This document shows, in pieces, positions 1-7,814 of a stretch of 7,858 bases of DNA. How positions within the stretch are numbered: position 1 is the first letter of the stretch; each line of letters opens with the position of its first letter. The translations under genes and the position numbers were made by a program. The stretch is from contig DRLF01000067.1 in assembly GCA_011051425.1 (NCBI GenBank), positions 1 to 7,858 on the forward strand, in the 5' to 3' direction. This DNA comes from Thiolapillus brandeum (GTDB lineage Bacteria > Pseudomonadota > Gammaproteobacteria > Chromatiales > Chromatiaceae). Under the pieces are notes generated by a model. That model was not told the DNA's origin, did not search any database, and was given only the letters and a program-made list of their open reading frames with translations.

Positions 1-232
1 CGGCTTCGATCTGCGCCAGACGCTGGGTATCATGGCACTGCTGCGGGAAGCACTGGCTGAACGGACCCTCCTGCTATCGATCCATCAGTTGTCCGAGGCT
101 GAGAAGATCTGCGACCGCTATATCCTGTTGAGCGAGGGCGCCCTTGTTGCAGAAGGGACCATGGGTGAGTTGCGTCAGCAGGCCGGTTTGCAGGATGGCG
201 GCCTCGAAGAGGTGTTTCTTGCCCTTGTCTAA
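1..232 (+). CDS. ABC transporter ATP-binding protein, C-terminal fragment (5' end outside window)
   Basis: The reading frame is open from the left edge (first full codon at 2) and gives the last 76 residues of an ABC ATPase that would power the membrane protein encoded next. The fragment begins GFDL, which fits the D-loop just after Walker B, and then has LLLSIHQLSEAEKICDR, the switch (H-loop) region with the expected histidine. The segment ILLSEGALVAEGT follows, typical of the strand after the H-loop in DrrA/GldA/NosF-type exporter ATPases. Walker A, Q-loop, signature and Walker B lie outside the window. The stop (230-232) overlaps the next gene, so the two are translationally coupled. By context this is the GldA-like partner of the following permease; the substrate is unknown. 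The ABC-ATPase identity is secure, the subfamily is an inference. Confidence 0.9.
   Translation, partial: GFDLRQTLGIMALLREALAERTLLLSIHQLSEAEKICDRYILLSEGALVAEGTMGELRQQAGLQDGGLEEVFLALV
209..212 (+). promoter_or_regulatory. Ribosome binding site for the permease TTG start
   Basis: GAGG lies inside the end of the ATPase gene, 6 bases before TTG 219 and 12 before TTG 225. It supports a TTG start that overlaps the ATPase stop rather than the more distant in-frame ATG at 195, which has no well-spaced Shine-Dalgarno sequence. Confidence 0.45.
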
Positions 233-1577
233 AACAGCTTTGGCGCGTTTGCTTTGGCGGCAGGAATTGCGCACGCTGCTCCTTTCGCCATCGCTGTGGC
301 TCATGCTGGTGATTCTTTCATGGCTCGTCGGCTACAGTTTTATCCAGGCAGTCGATCTGTTCAGTCAGGCCAGCAGGACGGCGCTGGCCTATCCACAGCT
401 TGCCAAAGGCATGAATGCTATGGAAGGGGTTTTCGTTCCCACCTTCGGTGCTTATTATCTCGTCGAAACCCTGCTTTTTCCTTTTGTGGTCATTCGCCTG
501 ATCGGGCACGACAAGCAGATGGGATCGTTGAAACTGCTGCTGCAGTTGCCTGTATCGACCTTTGCCCTGAATGCCATCAAACTGGGTGCGCTGGCTGTCG
601 CAGGCCTGCTGTTCCTGCTTCCCGGAGCGTCTGCGCTCGCCGTCTGGTATTTTCTGGGTGGTGAGATTCACATGCCGGCGCTGCTTACGTTGCTCCTCGG
701 ACACCTGTTGTACGGGCTGACCATTGCCTGCATCGCCATGTTTGCAAGCGTTGTCACCAGCACGCCGGCGACGGCGGCGATGATCTGCCTTGCTGTTACC
801 CTGGGCTCCTGGGTGCTGGACTTTGCTGCCGGCAGCGGGGGCTGGCTGGAAGTGCTCAGCCAGGGGTCCCTGACAACGCTGCTGCGACAGTTCGAAAATG
901 GTCTGCTGTCCTCGACGGCCGTCGCCGGCTTCCTGGAACTGTCGCTGCTGTTCTTTCTTTTCGCCTCGATACTGCTGCATCCGGGGCGCCCGCTGCTCAC
1001 CAGGCTGAAATCCATGGTCTGGGTCGTTGCAGCACTTGCTGTCCTGTTTCTCCTGGTGGTACAGAAGCCATGCTATCTCGATGTGACCGAAGACCATCGC
1101 CATTCTTTCAACCCGGCGGACGTGCGCGCTTTCCAGGCCATGGACGCACCGTTGAAGATAAAGATACACATGGCCAGGGAGGATGGGCGTCTCTATGACC
1201 TGGAACGGAATGTACTGTCCAGACTGCGCCGCGTGGTGCCTCGAATCCAGATCACCTATGCCGAGACTTCGTCGAAAGGACTGTTCGGCGCGGCGGAGAG
1301 CGATACCTACGGCCTGATCGAGTATGATTACCGGGGCAGGCACGATCAGAGTTACTCGACCAGCCCCCGGGAAATACTGCCCCTGATCCATGCGCTCGCG
1401 GACCAGAAGGTCGTTCCGGCAGCGATGCCCGAATACACCGGTCATCCACTGGTGGCCGATGCGAACCCTGTAAGCTGGTGGTTCTACCTGATCCTGCCGC
1501 TGGCTTTTCTGCTTGCTGCCTGGCGTATGCGCCAGCCGCAGCTGTTTCCCCTGTCTTTTCGGGAGCATGTCCGATGA
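219..1577 (+). CDS. ABC-2 type permease with GldG-like C-terminal extracytoplasmic domain
   Basis: This is a membrane subunit of about 452 residues for an ABC-2 exporter driven by the upstream ATPase. Hydrophobic segments lie near residues 24-42, 75-96, 115-145, 153-178, 186-206, 238-254 and 265-282, the layout of a GldF/NosY-like permease. After the last of these comes LDVTEDHRHSFNPADVRAF, which matches the start of the GldG-type auxiliary domain (ABC_transp_aux: 'D-T-E-x-x-R-x-S-L-S'), then a soluble region of roughly 130 residues and a final membrane helix near 419-436 with a short basic tail. GldF and GldG are normally separate proteins and GldG is much longer, so this looks like a fused, shortened version. 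The start is not certain. TTG 219 has GAGG (209-212) six bases upstream and overlaps the ATPase stop; TTG 225 and ATG 195 are alternatives. The stop overlaps the next ATG as ATGA. The substrate is unknown; export or envelope remodelling is the family expectation. Confidence 0.82.
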   Translation: MPLSKTALARLLWRQELRTLLLSPSLWLMLVILSWLVGYSFIQAVDLFSQASRTALAYPQLAKGMNAMEGVFVPTFGAYYLVETLLFPFVVIRLIGHDKQMGSLKLLLQLPVSTFALNAIKLGALAVAGLLFLLPGASALAVWYFLGGEIHMPALLTLLLGHLLYGLTIACIAMFASVVTSTPATAAMICLAVTLGSWVLDFAAGSGGWLEVLSQGSLTTLLRQFENGLLSSTAVAGFLELSLLFFLFASILLHPGRPLLTRLKSMVWVVAALAVLFLLVVQKPCYLDVTEDHRHSFNPADVRAFQAMDAPLKIKIHMAREDGRLYDLERNVLSRLRRVVPRIQITYAETSSKGLFGAAESDTYGLIEYDYRGRHDQSYSTSPREILPLIHALADQKVVPAAMPEYTGHPLVADANPVSWWFYLILPLAFLLAAWRMRQPQLFPLSFREHVR

Positions 1578-2305
1578 AAACTGAAAACAGATTTTTTCCT
1601 GTCCTGATTGCCATCCTGCTGTTCTCCCCATCTGCCTTTGCGCAGGATGCGGACGGTGCCGGTGCAACCGCTATTACCGAGGACTATTCTGCGGAGACGG
1701 TTGGCGCACCCCCACAGTCTTTCGCGCCTGCCGTGGGTAACTGGCTCATCGGTATTGATCAGGGCAACAAGGTGCTGGTCGTCGATGGCAGCAAGTGGCA
1801 GCGCGGACAGACTTCCGCAGGACTGGCCGACAAAGCCCGGGCGCTCTATGGTGAACGCTACGCGGAGTTTCTCGACAACGTCAAGGCTTATGCCTACTTT
1901 CCCTTTGCCGTCTTCAGGCGTGTGGACAATTTTTCCAATGGCACCATTTCCATGCGCTTCAAGTCCATTGCCGGGCGCATCGATCAGGGTGCTGGCATTC
2001 TTTTCGACCTGAAGCCCAACGGCGACTATTACGCGCTGCGTGCCAATCCCCTGGAAAACAACCTGGTGCTCTGGCGCTTCAGGCATGGCAAGCGAAGTTC
2101 GGTTAGCTGGGTGAGAAATGTCGTCACGGCTTCGCGCCAGTGGCACGATATCGCGCTGAAAGTCCGGGGCAGACACATCGAAGGCTATGTCAACGGCAAG
2201 AAGTATCTGGAGTACGAACTGCCCGCAGCCGTATCCGGCAAGACAGGCATCTGGACCAAGGCGGACAGTGTGGTGTTTTTCGACGACTACAGGGTCGAGC
2301 ACTGA
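1574..2305 (+). CDS. Secreted jelly-roll (DUF1080/LamG-like) domain protein
   Basis: The 243-residue protein has a clear Sec signal peptide: basic start MKTENR, hydrophobic core near residues 8-19 and a probable signal peptidase I site AFA|QD at 23/24. There is no lipobox cysteine, so it should be a soluble periplasmic or exported protein. The mature part reads like a concanavalin-A type beta sandwich of the DUF1080/3-keto-disaccharide hydrolase or LamG class: GTISMRFK (123-130), GAGILFD (139-145), DYYALRANPLENNLVLWRF (151-169), QWHDIALKVRGRHIEGYVNG (189-208) and the terminal VVFFDDYRV. These are the strand repeats usual for the fold. I cannot point to catalytic residues, so carbohydrate or polymer binding is as likely as hydrolysis. 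The start is fixed by GGGAG at 1561-1565 and by the ATGA overlap with the permease stop, which makes it the third gene of the ABC operon and a likely partner of that transporter. Confidence 0.8.
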   Translation: MKTENRFFPVLIAILLFSPSAFAQDADGAGATAITEDYSAETVGAPPQSFAPAVGNWLIGIDQGNKVLVVDGSKWQRGQTSAGLADKARALYGERYAEFLDNVKAYAYFPFAVFRRVDNFSNGTISMRFKSIAGRIDQGAGILFDLKPNGDYYALRANPLENNLVLWRFRHGKRSSVSWVRNVVTASRQWHDIALKVRGRHIEGYVNGKKYLEYELPAAVSGKTGIWTKADSVVFFDDYRVEH

Positions 2306-2333
2306 ACAGCCTGTCGTTTGCGATCCTGCGATA
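2306..2333. other. Short convergent intergenic gap without a visible terminator
   Basis: Only 28 bases separate the stops of two convergent operons. I see a small ACAG/CTGT inverted pair and a direct repeat of TGCGAT (2319-2324, 2327-2332), but no GC-rich hairpin followed by a T-run on either strand. Confidence 0.6.
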
Positions 2334-4361
2334 TCAGTTGGCGTCCGGTGTCAGGCCAAAACAGAAGCTGACCGCTTTCTTATCGGGACGATTCTCCATG
2401 CGGGTCCCGCCGCCATGGAATTCGGCGATGAGCTTGACCAGGTACAATCCCAGCCCCAGGTGCGGTTGCTCCTGCCGCTTCTCACGCAGGGATACCATGG
2501 ACTGAAACAGGTCCATGTTCGTCGGGATGGCCGGACCCTGGTTGCTCACGCAGACGAATACCTGCTGTTGTTCCCGAACGAGCCGTACTGCTATGGGTGT
2601 GCCGGACTGGTGGAAGTCCACGGCGTTGTCCAGCAGTTTTTCCAGCGCCTGGTGAACCAGTTCCGGGGAGCCGGATATCCTGCAAGCCACGCAGGGCTGC
2701 AGTTCGAATGTCAACCCGGGGTGGATGCTGGCGTAGTTTTCCAGGCTGAAAGCCAGCAGCTCGCACAGGTCGAACGGCTGGACCTCGACCTGCTCCAGTG
2801 CTTTTTCCAGCCGCGTGGCTTCCTGCAGTTGCCGCAGGATCAGTTCTAGCCTGTCCACGCCTTTCTGCGCACGTTGCAGGTAAGCCTGCTTTTCTTTCGC
2901 ATCGTCCACCAGTGAGCTGTTTTCCAGGGAGGTGCGGATAATGGCCAGGGGCGTGCGGAACTCGTGGGACAGGCGCGAAGCCATGGCCTGCAGATAGCGG
3001 TTGTATTCCTGCAGGCGTGACAGCACGTTGGAAAAGCTCTGGCCCAGGTCGGCGATCTCATCGCGGGAGCGGCTGACCTGGATTTCGCCGATGATACGGC
3101 CGTCCGGCGCCACGGCCTTTTCCATCTGGTTGTGCAGGCGGCGGATTCTCGACGTCAGCAGGCTCGCAAATCCGAGCAGGGCCAGGGCAACCACCACGAA
3201 CAGGGTGAAGGTGATGACCAGCAGCCGCTGCATGGCCTGATTCTGCAGGGAGAGTATGCTGCCTGTGGTCTGCTCCAGCATGACGGCCCCCCGGATCTTG
3301 CCGTCACTGAAGACGGGCCGGGCGGTGGCGATGACCAGGGTTTCACTGCCGGGCATGCGATAGCGCCGGGTGGCGGTTTTTCCCTGCAGCGCCGATATCA
3401 CCGGTTCACCGCTAAGGCGAACGCTGTTTTCTTCAATGGGAGGCGCATCGCCTGCCCGGTGCTGCAGAATCAGGTCGATGATTTTCCGCAGTAGCCAGGG
3501 TGCGGCAGTTTTGCTCTGGGGGGCAGTGTCTTCCAGGTTGCCCGAGCGTGTCAGCACCCAGCCCTGGTCATCGGTGATCCGGATACGGCTCTGGGGAAGG
3601 TCGATGTTGGCGATGATGCGGTTCAGCTCGTGGGAAGGCTGGATGAGTCTGCCTGCCTTGTGGGAGTCTTCCATGCTGGCCGTGGCAAGCTTGTGGCCGG
3701 CGCCGTCCATGACCCGGATACTCATGCCGGACGCCATCAGTCTTTTCGGAATGCGCATTTCCAGGTTGTAACCGCTGGCGATTTCCTGCCATTCGCCCTG
3801 CAGGCGGAAGTCACCGGGGCCGGACTGATCACCGTTCAGGCGGTGAGTGATGACCGTACCTGGTGCTCTTGGCGCGATCAGGTAGCTGCGGGACAGGCCG
3901 TTGTCGTCCACCAGGAAGAGCTCCACCTGATTTGAACGGCCATAGGAGATAATCCTGCCACCGGCATAGCGGGGCGGCGGGGTGATCACGTGGATGAGGA
4001 GATGGAAATAGCCGGGTGAGGCGCGGAGCAGCACCTGAAACGCAAGGCCGTCAGCCGATGAAAACTGCTGCGCCAGGGGCAGGATGTCCTGCCAGTCGTC
4101 TGCATAACCGTCGATGATCACCGGAAGGTACGGATGGACGTAGAGCGCGCCGGGTCCCGCTTCTTTTTCAGAAAATGCGGGATTGTCCTGGACCAGCAGG
4201 GCCAGAGCCTGGGTGGTGGTTGCCAGATTGTGATCCTGGGCGTCGCGGAGGAAGGTTTCCATCTCCCGGATGAACTGGTAGCCGGCAACGGGAATGGCGA
4301 TGAGGCTCAGGGATACCAGCAGCAGCTTGAAGCGTATGCCAAAGCGCTTCTTCACGCTCAT
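2334..4361 (-). CDS. pdsS: Membrane sensor histidine kinase, PdsS-like (proteobacterial dedicated sortase system type)
   Basis: This 675-residue sensor kinase should phosphorylate the response regulator encoded just upstream. Domains in order: TM helix about 11-29; periplasmic region about 30-378; TM helix about 379-403; HAMP-like linker 404-457; HisKA with LSHEFRTPLAIIR and phospho-acceptor His466; HATPase_c with N-box EKLLDNAVDF (Asn579), a G1-like SNQGPAIP (606-613) and G2 HLGLGLYLVKLIAEFHGG (634-651). The periplasmic part starts with DGYADDWQDI (84-93) and has GEWQEIASGYNLEMRIPKRL near 189-208, a pattern like CBM9/DOMON modules. Residues about 255-365 resemble a PAS/Cache-like sensor fold. 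The N-terminus, the F-box-like LFQSMVSLR and the overall size recall the PdsS family, usually found with a sortase. The start is ATG 4361, overlapping the regulator stop (ATGA); a longer open frame upstream lies antiparallel over the regulator coding sequence and is not kinase-like. The G1 box has Asn where Asp is usual. Kinase role is certain; the PdsS name is from recall of the family pattern. Confidence 0.85.
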   Translation of the reverse strand: MSVKKRFGIRFKLLLVSLSLIAIPVAGYQFIREMETFLRDAQDHNLATTTQALALLVQDNPAFSEKEAGPGALYVHPYLPVIIDGYADDWQDILPLAQQFSSADGLAFQVLLRASPGYFHLLIHVITPPPRYAGGRIISYGRSNQVELFLVDDNGLSRSYLIAPRAPGTVITHRLNGDQSGPGDFRLQGEWQEIASGYNLEMRIPKRLMASGMSIRVMDGAGHKLATASMEDSHKAGRLIQPSHELNRIIANIDLPQSRIRITDDQGWVLTRSGNLEDTAPQSKTAAPWLLRKIIDLILQHRAGDAPPIEENSVRLSGEPVISALQGKTATRRYRMPGSETLVIATARPVFSDGKIRGAVMLEQTTGSILSLQNQAMQRLLVITFTLFVVVALALLGFASLLTSRIRRLHNQMEKAVAPDGRIIGEIQVSRSRDEIADLGQSFSNVLSRLQEYNRYLQAMASRLSHEFRTPLAIIRTSLENSSLVDDAKEKQAYLQRAQKGVDRLELILRQLQEATRLEKALEQVEVQPFDLCELLAFSLENYASIHPGLTFELQPCVACRISGSPELVHQALEKLLDNAVDFHQSGTPIAVRLVREQQQVFVCVSNQGPAIPTNMDLFQSMVSLREKRQEQPHLGLGLYLVKLIAEFHGGGTRMENRPDKKAVSFCFGLTPDAN

Positions 4362-5044
4362 TCGATCCAGCGGTAGCCGATGCCGTACACCGCCTCGATC
4401 CGGTCGAAGGCCGGGTCCACTTCCTGAAATTTCCTGCGTATGCGGCGGATATGGGAAGTGATGGTGCTGCTGTCCACCACGATGCTGGCGGCTTCCATGA
4501 GCTGGTCCCGCGATTTCACGTGGCCGGGGTGCAGTGCCAGGGCATGCAGCATCCACAGTTCGGTGACGGTCAGTTCCACCGGCTGCTGTTTCCAGTGGGC
4601 GCTGAGGCGGTCCATGTCCAGTGCGAGATCGCCCTGCTGCAGCTGATTCTCACGGCTGTTCTGCGCCATCACCGCCACGCGCCGGAACAGCGCGGCAACC
4701 CTGGCGGTCAGGTGAGGCAGGCTGATGTCCTTGGTGAGGTAGTCGTCGGCGCCGAGACGGAGGCCGGAAACCACGTCGATGTCGCTGTCCCTGGCGCTGA
4801 GAAAGATGATGGGCAGGGCTGGCGCTGCGCTGCGCAGTTCCCGGCACAGTTCGAATCCCCCGTCGATTTCATCTCCCAGGCCGATATCCAGTATGGCCAG
4901 GTCCGGCAGCCGGGTGGCGAAGCTCTCTAGCGCTTCGCGGCGGCTGGCATAGGTCCGTACCCTGTACCCCTGGCGCTGGAACAGCTCCGCGTAGTTGGCG
5001 CGGATATCGGCCTCGTCTTCCACGATGGCAATCGTCTTGCTCAT
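4358..5044 (-). CDS. pdsR: OmpR/PhoB-type response regulator, PdsR-like
   Basis: A 228-residue DNA-binding regulator, partner of the sensor kinase encoded downstream. The receiver domain (about 1-120) has the acidic pair Glu9-Asp10, phospho-acceptor Asp53 in LAILDIG, Ser83 in FLSARD and Lys105 in YLTKDIS, so all switch residues are present. A winged-helix output domain follows (about 135-228): VELTVTELWMLHALA, HVKSRDQLMEAA, the recognition helix region SSTITSHIRRIRRKF and the closing AVYGIGYRW. The text YLTKDISLPHLTARVAALFRR and the GHVKSRDQLM stretch match what I recall of PdsR, the regulator of proteobacterial dedicated sortase systems. The start lies three bases after the ald stop, in the same frame, with only GAGG a few bases away and partly covering that stop, so translation is probably coupled to ald. 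The end overlaps pdsS by four bases. Response-regulator function is secure, the PdsR assignment is moderately so. Confidence 0.88.
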   Translation of the reverse strand: MSKTIAIVEDEADIRANYAELFQRQGYRVRTYASRREALESFATRLPDLAILDIGLGDEIDGGFELCRELRSAAPALPIIFLSARDSDIDVVSGLRLGADDYLTKDISLPHLTARVAALFRRVAVMAQNSRENQLQQGDLALDMDRLSAHWKQQPVELTVTELWMLHALALHPGHVKSRDQLMEAASIVVDSSTITSHIRRIRRKFQEVDPAFDRIEAVYGIGYRWIE

Positions 5045-5047
5045 GCC

Positions 5048-6100
5048 TCAGCGCAGGGCAGGGTGGACGACGGCGCCGTTTTCCACGTTGATGGCGGCTT
5101 TCAGAACATCATCTTCCCGCCAGTCGTCTCCTGCCAGGCGCTGGCAATAGGGCAGCAGGCTGGCAGACAGGGCAAGGGATGCCGTTCTGGGCACTGCGCC
5201 GGGGATGTTGGTGACGCAGAAATGGGAAACACCACATTCCCGGTAGACCGGATCGTCATAGGTGGTGGGACGGGTGGTTTCTATACAGCCACCCTGGTCC
5301 ACGGCAATGTCCACGATGACGCTACCGGGCTGCATGGAACAGACCTGTTCGCGGGAAACGATCTTCGGAGCCTTTGCACCGGGGATCAGAACGGCACCGA
5401 TGAGCAGGTCCGCCCGGGAAACCTGCTCATCCAGGGCATCCCGATACGGGTAGAGCGCCGTGATGTTGCTGCCCATGGCCATCATGGCATCCAGCTTGCC
5501 CGGCTGCCTGTCGAAGACCACCACCTCGGCGCCCATGCCGGCGGCCAGGTGGGTTGCATTGCCACCGGCGTTGCCTGCGCCGATGATCACGACCTTTCCC
5601 CGCTGCGTGCCCGGCAAACCGCCCAGCATCAGACCTTTGCCACCGGAGGGGCGGTGCAGGTAATGGGTGCCTGCCTGTATGGCGATGCGCCCGGCGATGT
5701 TGCTCATGGGGGAGAGAATGGGCAGCCGATGCTGCTCTTCCACGGTTTCGAAAGCAATGGCGGTCAGACCGATCTCACACAGCTTTTGCGTCAGTCCGGG
5801 AAGCGCCGCCAGGTGCAGGAAGCTGAACAGCAGGTGATCGGGCCGCAACAGTTCCAGTTCCTTGCCCACGGGTTCCTTGACCTTGAGAATGAGTTGCGCC
5901 TGACCGTAGACATCGGCAGCGCCCGGCAGCACCTGAATGCCTGCCCCGGCATAGTCCTCGTCGCTGAATCCGCTGGCTTCACCCGCGCCGGACTGGATGC
6001 TCACCTGGTGGCCTGCATGCACCAGGTCGGCAGCCGCCTGCGGAACCAGCGCCACCCGGCCTTCCAGGGGTTTGATCTCTTTGGGTATGCCAATTCTCAT
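5048..6100 (-). CDS. ald: Alanine dehydrogenase
   Basis: This enzyme catalyses NAD-dependent oxidative deamination of L-alanine to pyruvate and ammonium, or the reverse amination, in the cytosol. The 350-residue protein opens with MRIGIPKEIKPLEGRVALVP, the AlaDh/PNT N-terminal signature. Expected substrate and catalytic residues are visible: Arg15, Lys75 in KVKEP, His96 in LFSFLHLA and Asp268 in VDIAVDQGG. The Rossmann motif is GAGNAGGNA (174-182), with Asp197 ending the second strand, consistent with NAD. Most family members have GxGVxGxNA here, so NAG is slightly divergent. The protein is some 20 residues shorter than typical Ald (about 370); the shortening is at the C-terminus, which ends NVENGAVVHPALR. 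It is the first gene of a tight - strand operon with the response regulator and sensor kinase, an unusual partnership. It is transcribed divergently from trxB. A pyridine nucleotide transhydrogenase alpha subunit is excluded by length and by the Ald-type motifs. Confidence 0.93.
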   Translation of the reverse strand: MRIGIPKEIKPLEGRVALVPQAAADLVHAGHQVSIQSGAGEASGFSDEDYAGAGIQVLPGAADVYGQAQLILKVKEPVGKELELLRPDHLLFSFLHLAALPGLTQKLCEIGLTAIAFETVEEQHRLPILSPMSNIAGRIAIQAGTHYLHRPSGGKGLMLGGLPGTQRGKVVIIGAGNAGGNATHLAAGMGAEVVVFDRQPGKLDAMMAMGSNITALYPYRDALDEQVSRADLLIGAVLIPGAKAPKIVSREQVCSMQPGSVIVDIAVDQGGCIETTRPTTYDDPVYRECGVSHFCVTNIPGAVPRTASLALSASLLPYCQRLAGDDWREDDVLKAAINVENGAVVHPALR

Positions 6101-7115
<1,015 letters not shown>

Positions 7116-7118
7116 TAC

Positions 7119-7814
7119 TTGCTGTTCTCCCTGGACGAACGCCGGCCGGGAGAGCCGTTTCCCGATCCGTCACTGGCAGAAAAAGACCCCGACGGTCTGC
7201 TGGCCGTCGGGGGTGACCTGACACCTGAACGGATCGTCCAGGCCTATCGCCAGGGCATCTTCCCCTGGTACGGGGATGATCAGCCCATCCTGTGGTGGAG
7301 TCCTGATCCCCGCATGGTGCTTTTTCCGGACGACCTGCACGTCAGCCGCAGCCTGGCCAAGGAACTGCGGCGGGGGCGTTTCCAGGTTACCTTCGACCTG
7401 GCTTTCGACCAGGTTATCGAGTCCTGCGCCCAGCCGCGCAAGGATGAACCCAGTACCTGGCTGATGCCGGAAATGATTGCCGCCTATCAGGAATTGCATC
7501 GGCTGGGTATTGCCCATTCCGTGGAAACCTGGCATGACGGCGAGCTGGTAGGCGGGCTCTATGGCAACGCACTGGGCAGCGTGTTTTTTGGCGAGTCCAT
7601 GTTCAGCCGCATGTCGAATGCATCCAAGGTCGCTTTCGTGTGCCTGGTGCGCAGCCTTTCCCGCACCGGTTACAGTCTCGTCGACTGTCAGATCTTCACT
7701 CCACACCTGCAGTCACTGGGAGCGGGCCTGATTCCCCGCGAGCGGTTTCTTTCCCTGCTCAACGACAGTGTGAATGATCTTCGCCGCTTTCCACTGGAAG
7801 TATCATGCGCCTGA
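7119..7814 (+). CDS. aat: Leucyl/phenylalanyl-tRNA--protein transferase
   Basis: Aat adds leucine or phenylalanine from aminoacyl-tRNA to proteins with N-terminal Arg or Lys, marking them for ClpS/ClpAP degradation. The 231-residue length matches E. coli Aat (234). Family motifs are present in order: [10 protein letters not shown] (25-34), GIFPWY (47-52), WWSPDPR (59-65), STWL (112-115), HSVETW (133-138), GGLYG (145-149), [17 protein letters not shown] (156-172), DCQ (189-191) and HLQSLGA (196-202). It starts at TTG 7119, separated from trxB by one stop and one codon in the same frame, and its last ten bases overlap the next gene. Together with the neighbouring arginyltransferase-like gene it forms an N-degron tagging pair. 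Confidence 0.96.
   Translation: MLFSLDERRPGEPFPDPSLAEKDPDGLLAVGGDLTPERIVQAYRQGIFPWYGDDQPILWWSPDPRMVLFPDDLHVSRSLAKELRRGRFQVTFDLAFDQVIESCAQPRKDEPSTWLMPEMIAAYQELHRLGIAHSVETWHDGELVGGLYGNALGSVFFGESMFSRMSNASKVAFVCLVRSLSRTGYSLVDCQIFTPHLQSLGAGLIPRERFLSLLNDSVNDLRRFPLEVSCA
7187..7212. repeat. Perfect inverted repeat (hairpin) inside the 5' part of aat
   Basis: CCCCGACGG (7187-7195) and CCGTCGGGG (7204-7212) are perfect 9 bp arms around an 8-base loop. On the - strand the hairpin is followed by TCTTTTTC (7186-7179), which resembles an intrinsic terminator for antisense transcription. The bases also encode the conserved Aat motif [10 protein letters not shown], so coding constraint may explain it. Confidence 0.7.

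Noticed and set aside
144..218. Longer permease start at TTG 144
   Set aside because: It would overlap the ATPase gene by 89 bases, and the added residues are merely the ATPase sequence read in another frame.
318..1667. Long open frame (449 codons) on the - strand across the permease gene
   Set aside because: The translation is rich in Gln, Arg and His with no recognisable domain, and lies opposite a clear membrane protein; typical antisense shadow in GC-rich DNA.
1484..2302. Open frame of 272 codons on the - strand opposite the jelly-roll protein gene
   Set aside because: No motif, no RBS, and the + strand frame has a convincing signal peptide and fold pattern.
2187..2849. Open frame of 220 codons on the + strand over the 3' end of the sensor kinase
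   Set aside because: It crosses the convergent junction and covers the kinase ATP-binding domain in antisense; no recognisable product.
4362..4556. 65-codon upstream extension of the sensor kinase frame
   Set aside because: The extension is low-complexity Arg/Pro/His-rich text lying over the regulator's DNA-binding domain on the same strand; the kinase starts naturally at ATG 4361 with a membrane helix.
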